Position numbers and translations under genes: made by a program. This document shows, piece after piece, positions 52,851-62,156 of a stretch of 64,000 nucleotides of DNA (the first letter of the stretch is position 1; every line of letters starts with the position of its first letter). Source of the stretch: Betaproteobacteria bacterium (GTDB lineage: Bacteria; Pseudomonadota; Gammaproteobacteria; Burkholderiales; Casimicrobiaceae); the NCBI GenBank assembly GCA_013298695.1, contig JAAFIS010000001.1, forward strand, positions 620,001 through 684,000, read 5' to 3'. The notes under the pieces are model-generated. The model had not been told where the DNA came from. It did not search any database and saw only the letters and a list, made by a program, of their open reading frames with translations.

Positions 52851-53432
52851 ATGAAACCTGCACTCCCTTCCGCGCTCTTGGAGTTTCGCGAAGTCAATGC
52901 TGAGTCTTGGTCGGACTTCGAAAGGCTGTTCGAATCGGTGGGCGGACCGAAGTACTGTTGGTGCATGGCTTGGCGAAAGACCTCAGAAGAGGCGAAGTGC
53001 ACGGACCGAGCTAGTCTGAAACGTGCAATTCAAGGCCGTGTCATGAACGGCACTCCCGTGGGGATTCTGGGGTACCTAAAAGGGGAGCCCGTGGCATGGT
53101 GCTCCGTGGCGCCGCGAAGCACTCACCACCGCCTAGTCTCGGACGCGTCGATCGATGATGGAGTCTGGTCGATCACGTGTTTTTTCGTTACCCGCAAGCT
53201 TCGTGGCTTAGCGATCATCAAACAGCTGCTGGCATTTGCAACCTCTCACGCGACCAGACGCGGAGCAAAAGTTGTGGAGTCATACCCCGTGGATACAGAC
53301 TCGCCTAGCTACAGATTCATGGGCTTCGTGCCAATGTTTGCGGAAGCGGGCTTTGCGCACGTCGGTCAAGAGGGTAAACGTCGCAAGGTAATGCGGCTTG
53401 CAGTCCACGGACAGCATGAACGCGATGCATAA
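52851..53432 (+). CDS. GNAT-family N-acetyltransferase
   Basis: 193 residues. GGPKYCWCMAWRKT near the N-terminus is a mark of one GNAT subgroup, followed by SITCFFVTRKLRGLAIIKQLLAFA, the acetyl-CoA loop region, and YRFMGFVPM. Cytoplasmic. It begins 11 bp after the DinB stop codon, so the two form a transcription unit. Acceptor unknown. Confidence 0.85.
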   Translation: MKPALPSALLEFREVNAESWSDFERLFESVGGPKYCWCMAWRKTSEEAKCTDRASLKRAIQGRVMNGTPVGILGYLKGEPVAWCSVAPRSTHHRLVSDASIDDGVWSITCFFVTRKLRGLAIIKQLLAFATSHATRRGAKVVESYPVDTDSPSYRFMGFVPMFAEAGFAHVGQEGKRRKVMRLAVHGQHERDA

Positions 53433-53531
53433 GTCCTTGCTCCTGTCAGACTCGCTCCGGTAGCCGCTCATGTCAAACGTTCACGTACTACGCCTCACTC
53501 GCGAACCCTACATTGTCACCGTCAGAAAATC

Positions 53532-54047
53532 ATGTCAACAATATTTATTGCGCCCGCAGTTGAGTTATTCGATACCCGCCTTTCAACGCTACAAAATCTG
53601 CTGCGCGCTGGCGAAACGTACTTTTCGGAAAACGAGCACAAATACCTAAACAGGCGCTTAGCGCCCGACATGCTGCCGCTTGGAACTCAAGTAGCGTTCA
53701 CCTGCAATCAGCCGCGTAATTTTGCGCTCTGGCTCAACGGCAGCTCTGCTAGCGATATCGATCCGAACATCGAATCGCTCCGACAGGCGATGCACTGCAT
53801 CCAGGAGACGAGAGACGCGCTTGGCAAACTCGGGGGTTCCGGCAGAGAGGCACCCAAACACAAGTATCTCGAGTTGGGCTCAGAATCGCACGCAGAGCTC
53901 ACAGGATTTCAATACCTCAATGATTTTTTGATTCCGAACTTCTATTTTCATCTGGTCACGAGTTACGCAATATTGCGAATGTCCGGCGTGCCCATTGGTA
54001 AGCGCGACTACATGCTTCACCTGATTCCACATGTGAAGCAGCGATGA
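53532..54047 (+). CDS. DUF1993 family protein
   Basis: 171 residues. NRRLAPDMLPLGTQVAF and FLIPNFYFHLVTSYAILRMSGVPIGKRDY are the conserved segments of DUF1993, a helical family with distant similarity to the DinB fold. No signal peptide. Function unknown. It sits in a run of small plus-strand accessory genes. Confidence 0.9.
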   Translation: MSTIFIAPAVELFDTRLSTLQNLLRAGETYFSENEHKYLNRRLAPDMLPLGTQVAFTCNQPRNFALWLNGSSASDIDPNIESLRQAMHCIQETRDALGKLGGSGREAPKHKYLELGSESHAELTGFQYLNDFLIPNFYFHLVTSYAILRMSGVPIGKRDYMLHLIPHVKQR

Positions 54048-54103
54048 GCTTAGCGAGCAACCCAACCGGCGCCGACTCGATTGATCCCACTGTTTAGCGA
54101 ACT

Positions 54104-54520
54104 ATGAATAAATCAAATTTACTTGCGAAGAGAATTTTCTTTTGGTCTGCCGTTTACGGGATCGTGGTGCTGTTTCCGCTGTATTTTCTGGAGGCGTCGC
54201 TTGGTCAAGCGTTCCCTCCTGCTGGCAACAAACCCGAGCAATACTACGGTTTCATAGGTGTAGCGCTCGCTTGGCAACTCGCTTTTTTCATCATATCCAG
54301 CGATGTACATCGCTATCGCAAGCTGATACTACCGGCGATAGCTGAGAAATTTTTGTCGGCGGGTGCGGTCATTGTTCTGTATTTCCTTGATCGCGTTGCG
54401 TTAGAAACGCTCGCTCCTTCGATCATTGATTTAGTGATCGGAGGCTTATTCGTGCTCGCCTACCGACACTCCGCACCTGGCCTAGACCAAGCAACAAATA
54501 GCCCCCAAAATGACGCCTAA
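54104..54520 (+). CDS. Small integral membrane protein
   Basis: 138 residues with four predicted membrane segments (about 12-30, 45-66, 78-97, 105-122) and a polar tail. I recognise no family; the size and layout are like DoxX-neighbour or 'hypothetical membrane' cassette proteins. Its stop codon lies inside GCCTAAC, the form of an attC R'' box, but no matching half follows. Confidence 0.7.
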   Translation: MNKSNLLAKRIFFWSAVYGIVVLFPLYFLEASLGQAFPPAGNKPEQYYGFIGVALAWQLAFFIISSDVHRYRKLILPAIAEKFLSAGAVIVLYFLDRVALETLAPSIIDLVIGGLFVLAYRHSAPGLDQATNSPQNDA

Positions 54521-54652
54521 CTCTTCTCAAAATCAACGCTCATGGCGACCAATGCAACGCCGTTTTTTTCTTCGGTGCGCGGGGCCACTGCATCCGCGTA
54601 GGATCAGGGTGCAGCCTATACGTTGTGCTTCGCTGAAGCTAGGGAGTCTCCA

Positions 54653-55051
54653 TTGAACGCTTTGTCAATTCTTGTTGCTGGGTTCGCATACTTCGCTCTC
54701 GGAGGGCTTTGGTTTTCGCCGCTTTTTGGGAAGCAGTGGGATAGATCGATTGGCTTTTCACGCCCTCCGAGGTGGCGTCCCGCAGTGATTTATTACGTCG
54801 GTCCACTTGTGGGTTGTCTGGTTGCCTCTGGTGTTACCTCGTATCTTTTGCATTTGACGCGCGCGCAGTCGTTTACTGATTTCCTGAGCGTAGGGCTTTC
54901 AGTAGGAATCGGCTACGGTGCAACCATTACGTCTGTGAATGCGATCGCGCCAAACATGACCAAACCCGCGCTCTATGCCAGCGTTGTTGGGTCGTACCAT
55001 TTGGTGGGTCTCGCGTTGTGTTCCTGTGTTTTGTACTGGTTAGCTGTTTAA
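54653..55051 (+). CDS. DUF1761 family membrane protein
   Basis: 132 residues from TTG 54653, with AGGGAG upstream; the GTG at 54623 gives a polar extension. LVAGFAYFALGGLWFSPLFGKQWDRSIGF is the DUF1761 signature, followed by three further membrane helices. Function unknown. Confidence 0.85.
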   Translation: MNALSILVAGFAYFALGGLWFSPLFGKQWDRSIGFSRPPRWRPAVIYYVGPLVGCLVASGVTSYLLHLTRAQSFTDFLSVGLSVGIGYGATITSVNAIAPNMTKPALYASVVGSYHLVGLALCSCVLYWLAV

Positions 55052-55270
55052 TTCAACCCTATGCAAAAGCGAGCACGCCTCGCGTCTATCTTGTCAACAA
55101 TGAAGTTTTCAATGCCTGTTGAAAGCGATGATGTGGTTTGTTGCGCTTGAGCCTTCGAACCTGACTCGCATAAAGTAAACCATTTGCTTTTTGTTCCGAT
55201 AGGGATTGCCATCCACTGTTGGGTAGTTCGAGCAATACGCGCCGCGCAAGCCAACACCTCAGGAGCTTAT

Positions 55271-55774
55271 ATGAAGAGAAAAATAGTAGTCTGCGAGATA
55301 TCGGTTCAGGACGAATCAGCATTTTTGTCCGCGGCAAAAGCCAGCCGAAAACTCCATCACAATTGGGTCACTCCGCCTGTTACGCGCGCTGCATTCCGAG
55401 TCAGATTGAAGCGAATGCAAGCCCCGGAGAACAAGGCCTACTGTGTACGACGCACGGACGATGGGGCGCTAGTGGGCTACATTGAAATCACACAGATTGT
55501 TCGCGGGCCGTTACGTAGTGCGTATCTGAGCTACTACGCGTTTGCTGGCTATACGCGACAAGGATTAATGCGCGAGGGGCTCGAAAAAGTAGTTCGGTTA
55601 GCCTTCACTAAGCTCAAATTGCACCGACTCGAAGCAAACATCCAGCCAGAAAACCTGGCGTCAATCGCACTCGTTAGGGCCTGTTCGTTTGAAAAAGAAG
55701 GCTACTCTCCGCGATATTTAAAAATTCGTGGTCGTTGGCGTGACCATGAACGCTGGGCAGTACGTGCGACGTAA
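55271..55774 (+). CDS. RimJ/RimL-type GNAT acetyltransferase
   Basis: 167 residues from ATG 55271, with AGGAG five bases upstream; the open frame extends to 55184 but is not supported. YLSYYAFAGYTRQGLMREGLEKVV, LKLHRLEANIQPENLASIALVRAC and FEKEGYSPRYLKIRGRWRDHERWAV are the hallmark segments of the ribosomal-protein-alanine acetyltransferase type. It may modify a protein N-terminus or a small amine; the target is unknown. Confidence 0.9.
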   Translation: MKRKIVVCEISVQDESAFLSAAKASRKLHHNWVTPPVTRAAFRVRLKRMQAPENKAYCVRRTDDGALVGYIEITQIVRGPLRSAYLSYYAFAGYTRQGLMREGLEKVVRLAFTKLKLHRLEANIQPENLASIALVRACSFEKEGYSPRYLKIRGRWRDHERWAVRAT

Positions 55775-56370
55775 GAGAGAAATCTCGCGCATTTATCAGG
55801 TGAACAGAACGGCTACTCACCGCGAAAAAGTGTACGAGACTGGTGATCGCCGCTTTGAAATGAAGTAGGGTTGCGCAGCAGTTCACGCGTTCGGTAGTAA
55901 TCGCGTCCGCCTACATTCCGACGCGGGCGTCCCAACTAGTTATTTTTGCGAACCGCATGATGAAAAGGCATAACTGTTGTTCGCGGCCACTTTTTTTTCG
56001 ATCAATGCCCGCTACGCGAGTCTACGCACTTACCGGAGTCTTACCGGCTACCCGCTACACCTACCACTACGCCTCAAGTGGTCATTGAGGTAAGAAGTAC
56101 GAGCTGTCGGCAACAGGAAGGAGCGGAACACGCGTGTAGCTAGGCAGGCTGTGGCAAGAAATCGCAGATCGCGCTCATTTCGCGCTTGTGTTTAGGTGTC
56201 ATAATTAGTGAGTCGTATGAAACGTTGACAGCGCTGACTTCAGGACAAATATCTTGAGTTTTCGTCAAAATCGTCGACGCGTTTGAACTCTATAGATCAC
56301 CTTACCTCCGCAAAAACTCTCAAGAGTTGAGCAGTACTTGTTGCGTTTTGAGGGGGCGAACAAAGTCGCT
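55775..56370. other. Intergenic upstream of the sigma factor
   Basis: About 600 bp with no recognisable gene. I searched it for the ECF-type element with 15 nt spacing and found none, so the sigma gene itself seems to use another promoter. Confidence 0.5.
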
Positions 56371-56925
56371 ATGCCACAAGTCACTACGCTGCTGCAGCGC
56401 TTACGTGGAAATGATCGATCTGCGATCGACGAACTTTTTACGTTGCTCTACGATGACCTCAGGCGTATCGCAAGGTCTCGTCTCGCCGCCAACGGTCGTC
56501 AGACGCTGCTAGACACCTCTCTGCTGGTGCACGAGGCATATCTAAAATTTGTGAACGTTGGACAACTTAATCTCAATGATCGCGAGCATTTTCTCGCGTA
56601 CGCTGCGTCTACGCTGCGCTCAGTTGTGGTGGATTTCGTTCGCAAGCGCGGTGCGGAGCAACGCGGCGGCGACGTAGATCATGTGACTTTGAACACTGAG
56701 GTCGCTCAATCTGTGGGCGCGTGCGACGACGAAATTCTCGCTGTTCACGAAGCGCTCACCGTCCTGGCGCAGATCGATCCTCGCCTAGTAAAGGTAGTCG
56801 AGATGCGCTACTTCGCGGGACTCAGCGAAGTTGAAATTGCTGCTGCTCTCGGAGTAAGCGAGCGGACAGTGCGACGGGACTGGGAAAGATCACGTTTACT
56901 GCTCGCAGATATTCTCAGCACCTAG
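56371..56925 (+). CDS. ECF sigma factor, TIGR02999 / Sigma70_ECF (PF07638) type
   Basis: 184 residues from ATG 56371 (TTG 56338 would add 11). Region 2 spans about 10-95: ELFTLLYDDLRRIARSRL, LVHEAYLKFV and VVVDFVRKRGAEQRGG are typical of this ECF subgroup, which is often encoded next to Ser/Thr kinases. Region 4 is at about 130-180, with the helix-turn-helix LSEVEIAAALGVSERTVRRDW. It directs RNA polymerase to alternative promoters. No anti-sigma gene is adjacent; the kinase gene follows 141 bp downstream and has its own ECF-type promoter. It is the best candidate reader of the TGTCCGG-N15-GCGTTA elements. Confidence 0.92.
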   Translation: MPQVTTLLQRLRGNDRSAIDELFTLLYDDLRRIARSRLAANGRQTLLDTSLLVHEAYLKFVNVGQLNLNDREHFLAYAASTLRSVVVDFVRKRGAEQRGGDVDHVTLNTEVAQSVGACDDEILAVHEALTVLAQIDPRLVKVVEMRYFAGLSEVEIAAALGVSERTVRRDWERSRLLLADILST

Positions 56926-57003
56926 AGGGCGAGCCGCCGGTGGCGTAGTCAACGCGCCGATTGATCGCGTTGGTGTATGTTTTTTGCGATTTATCAGTAG
57001 GCG

Positions 57004-57031
57004 AGTCCGGTCGTTGGCGCCTTTTGCGTTA
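57004..57031 (+). promoter_or_regulatory. ECF-type promoter of the kinase gene
   Basis: AGTCCGG, 15 nt, GCGTTA, 35 bp before ATG 57067. It is the copy that connects the window-wide element to the sigma/kinase locus. Confidence 0.6.
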
Positions 57032-57066
57032 CACGCACAATATAGATCGAAAAGCGCATCGTAATC

Positions 57067-60033
57067 ATGTCAACAAAAACAGCTGGGTTCGACGTTGAGC
57101 GCTGGCAGCGGCTTAACGCGTTGTTAGAGCAGGGGTTGTCGATAGATGCGGAAGAACGCACTACTTGGCTTGACCACTTACCGCCGGAAAGCCGCGACTT
57201 GGCGGACAAACTCCGCGGAATGTTGTTGCAAAAGGGAATTGAAACCAAAGAGTTTCTGGCGCAACCGGTTGCGTTGCAGCAAATCGTGCAGAAGGGTGCC
57301 CAAGCCGCAGACGCCGCAGGCGCGAATGTTGGCCCCTACCGGCTCATCGCCGAGCTTGGCTCCGGCGGTATGGGTACGGTTTGGCTCGCCGAACGCAATG
57401 ACGACACCATCAAACGACAAGTCGCGCTAAAGCTACCGATATCACATTGGATACCAGGGCTTGCCGAACGAATGGACCGAGAGCGCGACATGCTCGCGGC
57501 CCTTGAGCACCCGAATATTGCAAGGCTATACGATGCTGGCGTAACCGAAACAGGACGCCCTTACCTCGCGCTCGAGTATGTGGAGGGTGAATCTATCGAT
57601 AGCTACTGCCAAACTCACAGACTACCGGTTCGACAACGACTAGAGCTCTTTCTCCAAGTCACCAACGCGGTAGCGCACGCCCACGCCCGACTTATCGTGC
57701 ACCGTGATCTGAAACCGAACAACATCTTGGTAACCAAAAATGGAGAAGTACGGCTCCTCGACTTCGGCGTCGGCAAGTTAATCGAGGACGAAAGTAAAGC
57801 GAGCAATCGTGAAGCCATTGACGACACGCCACGTTCGGCAGATTCCGGCACAGCAAACACCTCGCTCACTCGGATCACAGGAAGAGCAATCACGCTTGAC
57901 TACGCCTCACCAGAGCAAATCCGTTCTGAACGGATAACGGTCGCAAGCGATGTTTACTCGCTAGGAGTCGTGTTGTTTGAGCTACTGACGGGGCAGCGCC
58001 CTTACAAACTTAAGCGCAATACGGCCGGTGCGGTTGAAGATGCAATAGAAGCGCAAGACGCACCGGCAGCAAGCAGCGTTGCCGAAAAACCTGTGGCGAG
58101 AGTGCTACGCGGCGATGTTGATGTGATTTTGGCGAAAGCAATGAAAAAGGAGACTGGTGAGCGCTACGCCAGCGTCGAAGCGTTTGCTGCCGACGTCAAA
58201 CACTTTCTTAAAGGCGAGCCGGTCGTTGCGCAGAGAGATAGCGCGATCTATCGTGCGAGGAAGTTTGTCAGTCGAAACATTGGTGGAGTTATCGGTGGCG
58301 TTGTAGTTTTCTTGGCGATAACCGCCGGCACTTCGATTGCACTTTGGCAGGCGCATGTAGCGAAAGCTGAGACTGCGCGCGCGACGCAAGTTAAACAGTT
58401 CATCGCGTCGCTGTTCACCAGCGCTGTGCCTCGAACAGGCGAGGGAGGGCAGGTACTAGCCAGCGACCTTCTCACGAGCGCCGCGGATCGGATTGAAAAA
58501 GAGCTTGTTGATCAGCCCGAAATTGCTGCCGAACTTGGCTCGATCGTTAGCGAGAGTTTTATCAAATTGGGTGTTCCCGAGAAAAGTGAGCGAATACTAG
58601 AATTTGTGTTGTCTAAATCAACGTTGTATCTTGAACCACGAAACCGCATAACGTTGAGTGCTAAGCGAAATCTTGCGAGCGTGTTACGAGCCAGAGATCC
58701 AAAACGTGCAGAGGCTCTTTTGGACGACCTCATGCCAGACGCGGCTGCGATGTTGCCATCAACCGCAGAGGACTTGGCACAAGCGCATATGCAAAAAGCT
58801 TACCTCGCTGCGAGGCGAGCCGACGAAACGAGTGCTGTCGAAAATATTCAACGTGCCGTTGATCTTGCCGAACAATACTTCGGTAAAGAAAGCCCTCAGG
58901 CGATTCAATATCTCGGGAACTTATCAAACATTTACGGCGTGTTTAGTCGCCGCGCACCTCAGCTGCAAGCGGCGGCAACCGCTTATACAAAGGCTATCAA
59001 CACTATGGAGGGGTCGAGACCCAACGATGACCTGATTAATGCCGAGACAATGTATGCGAATGCCCTAGTAGCAAACGATCGCGCTGCAGAGGCAATTCCT
59101 CTCCTGCGGCGCGTTGTCGAAGATCGGCTCAACCTAGACACGTTGGAAACCCATAGGGTACGAAATGCACGCAGCTCGCTCGCAAACGCGTTGCTAACTA
59201 GCGGGTACCTTGACGAGGGCATTGCTCTGGCGCGAAAAGTTGTTGCGGACGAGCTCGCAGCAAACAAGGTTGACAGTACCGACCGGATACTGCTGGGTAA
59301 TCAACTTGTGCGCGGTCTCGTTGTGGCCAAATTGCTCGACGACGCGGCCACCGAAGTCGCTCGGATCAGCGGCGTGGCGGGTCAATTGAGTGAGTTAACC
59401 AATCTCATCCGCGATGTGCGTCTGGCCCGCCTGTTTTTCTTGCGGAGCGACGTTATGTCCGCTGAAACCACTCTCGACCAAATTGCTGACACGTTGAACA
59501 AATACCCGGCAGAAAATATCGCAGCGTTAGTAGTCAGGGCTGAAGGTGCTCGCCTTCAAAACGACTTTGTAACTTCGAAGGTTCGCCTTGACGCCGCGCT
59601 GGCCGCTCTTAACAGTGTCCCTATTAGCCTTTTAACCCAGGCAAACTTGTCTACTGAAATGGGCAGATACTTTCTCAGCCGCGGCTCTTTTGACCAAGCC
59701 GCGGATCACCTCAATCGCTGCAGAAGCATTTATGATCGATTGCAGCCCAGCGTTTCCACTTTGGCTGCTGACTGCTATGTAGGATTGGCTCAGCTTCATC
59801 TCAAGGCAAAAGAACCTGCTATCGCAATGCGTTTGCTTTCGCCCGTGGTAGATGCTTGGAGTCGCGTAAATCCTGGCAACGCGTGGCACGGCGAAGCGCT
59901 CTACTGGTTATCGCGCACGCAAGCGCAACTAGGGCAAACTGTCTCAGCGGATGCCAATTTTGCGCGCGCCCAGGCTATGCTGAAGAGGTCAACGTTGCCT
60001 GCGATGCGGGAGCTGTCGCGAGCAAAGCGATAG
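57067..60033 (+). CDS. Membrane-anchored Ser/Thr protein kinase with TPR sensor region
   Basis: 988 residues. The kinase domain (about 90-382) has all main motifs: Gly loop GSGGMG (98-103), VALK with Lys122, HRDLKPNN (212-219), DFG (232-234) and ASPEQ (280-284). One membrane helix (about 405-427) is followed by about 560 residues of helical repeats of TPR type, presumably on the periplasmic side. This is the usual partner of TIGR02999-type ECF sigma factors. In related systems the kinase phosphorylates the sigma factor, which has no anti-sigma partner; that is inference here. The gene has its own ECF-type promoter, which suggests positive feedback. Confidence 0.95.
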   Translation: MSTKTAGFDVERWQRLNALLEQGLSIDAEERTTWLDHLPPESRDLADKLRGMLLQKGIETKEFLAQPVALQQIVQKGAQAADAAGANVGPYRLIAELGSGGMGTVWLAERNDDTIKRQVALKLPISHWIPGLAERMDRERDMLAALEHPNIARLYDAGVTETGRPYLALEYVEGESIDSYCQTHRLPVRQRLELFLQVTNAVAHAHARLIVHRDLKPNNILVTKNGEVRLLDFGVGKLIEDESKASNREAIDDTPRSADSGTANTSLTRITGRAITLDYASPEQIRSERITVASDVYSLGVVLFELLTGQRPYKLKRNTAGAVEDAIEAQDAPAASSVAEKPVARVLRGDVDVILAKAMKKETGERYASVEAFAADVKHFLKGEPVVAQRDSAIYRARKFVSRNIGGVIGGVVVFLAITAGTSIALWQAHVAKAETARATQVKQFIASLFTSAVPRTGEGGQVLASDLLTSAADRIEKELVDQPEIAAELGSIVSESFIKLGVPEKSERILEFVLSKSTLYLEPRNRITLSAKRNLASVLRARDPKRAEALLDDLMPDAAAMLPSTAEDLAQAHMQKAYLAARRADETSAVENIQRAVDLAEQYFGKESPQAIQYLGNLSNIYGVFSRRAPQLQAAATAYTKAINTMEGSRPNDDLINAETMYANALVANDRAAEAIPLLRRVVEDRLNLDTLETHRVRNARSSLANALLTSGYLDEGIALARKVVADELAANKVDSTDRILLGNQLVRGLVVAKLLDDAATEVARISGVAGQLSELTNLIRDVRLARLFFLRSDVMSAETTLDQIADTLNKYPAENIAALVVRAEGARLQNDFVTSKVRLDAALAALNSVPISLLTQANLSTEMGRYFLSRGSFDQAADHLNRCRSIYDRLQPSVSTLAADCYVGLAQLHLKAKEPAIAMRLLSPVVDAWSRVNPGNAWHGEALYWLSRTQAQLGQTVSADANFARAQAMLKRSTLPAMRELSRAKR

Positions 60034-60227
60034 AAGGGGGCGCGAAATAGCGAATAAGAACATAGTTTAAATTTCATCGAGAAACCGCCCGCCTAGGTTC
60101 CAGTCTCTTTGTGTCTCTATCTGTCGGAGAGAAGTTGACAGCACTCCTCTAAATTATCAATGCCCTCCCCAAAATCGCGTAAGCGAAGTTGAAACGAAGC
60201 ATCGTACGACACTTTAGCCTCCCGCAA

Positions 60228-60255
60228 TGTCCGGATCAAAGCCGCCGCCGCGTGG
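60228..60255 (+). promoter_or_regulatory. Possible ECF-type promoter
   Basis: TGTCCGG, 15 nt, GCGTGG; perfect -35 half, weak -10 half, 90 bp before ATG 60346. Confidence 0.35.
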
Positions 60256-60345
60256 AACAAGTTATGAGGATTTTTTTGCCATTGAAGCAATGGCAGGTGA
60301 ATCTTTTCCTGGTTTGATTCTTTGGAGCCTACTTTGAACACCACT

Positions 60346-61305
60346 ATGCCAAATAGCCCCGCCAACATGGCTGAGGCACGTTCACAATCCTTCGAACAGG
60401 GCGCGCAAGCAGCTCTCCGGCCCCTAAGGCGCGACGTCGGACGATTTCGCGAATCAAGACGATTGAAAGTCCTGCGCGCGACGTTTGGGGTGCTCTCGAG
60501 AACACTGCCCGGCGTCGCCGCGAAGCTCGCGTATCGTGCCCTCGCCACTCCGCCTCGCGTTGCAGAGCGTCCATGGCAAGCGCAACTGCGTGAAACCGCC
60601 ACAAAGATACAGCTACCTTTTGGCGCGGGACATCTTGCCGTTTATGAATGGGGGTTGGGGCCAACCGTGCTGATGGTGCACGGCTGGGGTGCGCGTGCTA
60701 CGCACATGGGCAAGATGATTCCGCCGTTGGTTGCAGCCGGTTATCGTGTCGTATCTTTTGATGCGCCCGCGCATGGTGATTCATCTGGTAAACGCACAGA
60801 GCCTGTGGAATTTGCAGCTGCCGTCAATGCCGTCGCCCAGCATGCAGGACACGTTCACGTGGCGATCACCCATTCTTTTGGCGCAGCAGGCGCGTTGCTC
60901 GCGCACCGTGATTGGCGCCACGTCGCCGACCACTTCGTTTTGGTGAGTCCCATTGTGAGCTGTATGTGGTTCACTGAAATGTTCCGCGAGTATGCTGGAG
61001 TAAGCGCGCAGGTAATGGCGAACGCGCGCCAGATGGTGGTCGATCACTACAGCGGTAGATTTTTGTGGGAACGGATGTCGGTGGTGGAGTTGCTACGAAG
61101 CGCACGACGCCCCACGTTGGTCATTCACGATACTCATGACGTTGAAATCCCGTTTGCGCACAGCACAGCGGTATTGGATGCCGGTTCTCACGTTGAGCGG
61201 TTTGCAACCCATGAGCTCGGGCATCACCGCTTGTTGGGCGATCCACGCGTCATTGACCGCGTAGTGAAGTTTGTTAGGGAGAGCTCGCACCGGTTCATCG
61301 GCTGA
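60346..61305 (+). CDS. Alpha/beta hydrolase
   Basis: About 319 residues from ATG 60346 (TTG 60322 and ATG 60367 are alternatives; none has a strong ribosome site). VLMVHGWGARATHMGKMIPPLVAAGYRVVSFDAPAHGDSSG is the oxyanion and strand region. The nucleophile is probably Ser in THSFGA, in place of the usual GxSxG; the acid is in DTHDVEIPF and the His in LGHHRLLG. It resembles the YqiA/RsbQ-like hydrolases with a helical N-terminal extension. Substrate unknown. Confidence 0.83.
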   Translation: MPNSPANMAEARSQSFEQGAQAALRPLRRDVGRFRESRRLKVLRATFGVLSRTLPGVAAKLAYRALATPPRVAERPWQAQLRETATKIQLPFGAGHLAVYEWGLGPTVLMVHGWGARATHMGKMIPPLVAAGYRVVSFDAPAHGDSSGKRTEPVEFAAAVNAVAQHAGHVHVAITHSFGAAGALLAHRDWRHVADHFVLVSPIVSCMWFTEMFREYAGVSAQVMANARQMVVDHYSGRFLWERMSVVELLRSARRPTLVIHDTHDVEIPFAHSTAVLDAGSHVERFATHELGHHRLLGDPRVIDRVVKFVRESSHRFIG

Positions 61306-61708
61306 TCTCGAACCGCGGTTCGCAGCTTATGCGACGTCGTAAACCAGCAAAGCCACTGTTTTTGTTCGTTGGCGATTTGTCTTGTAACGGCAGTGTGACT
61401 CCACGCTGTTCGATCTCGCCGACTGCGACTAACTGTAAAGTGATAGCTCGCGCAAGCGCCCACAACGCTCTTGCCAATCGAGGCTTGTCGTTGCTAACGG
61501 CGCTGCCGACGCCTTGACATATCGCTCGAACTAAGGCTTGGCCGACGAGCGAGCCAATCGCATTTGGTGCGAAAGATGACATAACTGCGACGTACCAAAC
61601 GCGACAATATCGAATCAAGCGTATGTCGCTTGATACATGCAACTGCGAGTGCGATGATTGCGGCGAGAGCGACCAAGCATACTTTCTACATCAACCGGGC
61701 CAATCCAA
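61306..61708. other. Intergenic, no gene recognised
   Basis: About 400 bp. A 115-residue minus-strand open frame (61295-61642) overlaps the hydrolase end and has no recognisable domain. Confidence 0.4.
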
Positions 61709-62113
61709 ATGGAGCAACTTCTTCAATACGGCCAATCGGTCCTAGCGTCCCAGCCGTTTAGTCAACTGCTCGGCGCGAGGCTCGTGGCACTTTCGAGTGG
61801 TGCAGCAGAGATTCACTTGCGAATGCGTTCCGATCTTTTGCAGCAGCATGGATTTGCCCACGGCGGCGTGGTCAGCTATCTCGCCGACAACGCCCTAACT
61901 TTTGCCGGCGGGTCGCTGCTGGGGGACGCGCTAACGTTGGAATACAAAATCAACTACGTTCGACCCGCTAAAGGCGAGCTGTTAGTCGCGAGGGCGCGCG
62001 TCACCAGCAGCGGAAAAAATCTTGCCGTGTGTCATTGCGACGTGTTTTGCAGCAGCGCTGATGAGGAGGTGCTCTGCGCCGTTGCGCAAGGCACGATATG
62101 GAAAAAATCTTAA
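61709..62113 (+). CDS. PaaI-type hotdog-fold thioesterase
   Basis: 134 residues from ATG 61709; the frame extends to 61658 without support. LLQQHGFAHGGVVSYLADNALTFAG is the HGG motif with the catalytic acid of PaaI/YbgC thioesterases, and YKINYVRPAKGELLVARARV continues the fold. It hydrolyses an acyl-CoA thioester in the cytoplasm; the acyl group is unknown. The following gene starts 43 bp on. Confidence 0.92.
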   Translation: MEQLLQYGQSVLASQPFSQLLGARLVALSSGAAEIHLRMRSDLLQQHGFAHGGVVSYLADNALTFAGGSLLGDALTLEYKINYVRPAKGELLVARARVTSSGKNLAVCHCDVFCSSADEEVLCAVAQGTIWKKS

Positions 62114-62156
62114 CTCTGCTTGAATTCCATCAGAACAACTTGAAGCGATCACGGCG

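Noticed and set aside
54515-54625. GCCTAAC ... GTTGTGC after the membrane-protein gene as an attC
   Set aside because: The interior boxes do not pair and no variable stem is visible.
61295-61642. 115-codon minus-strand open frame after the hydrolase gene
   Set aside because: It overlaps the hydrolase end, and no domain or ribosome site was recognised.
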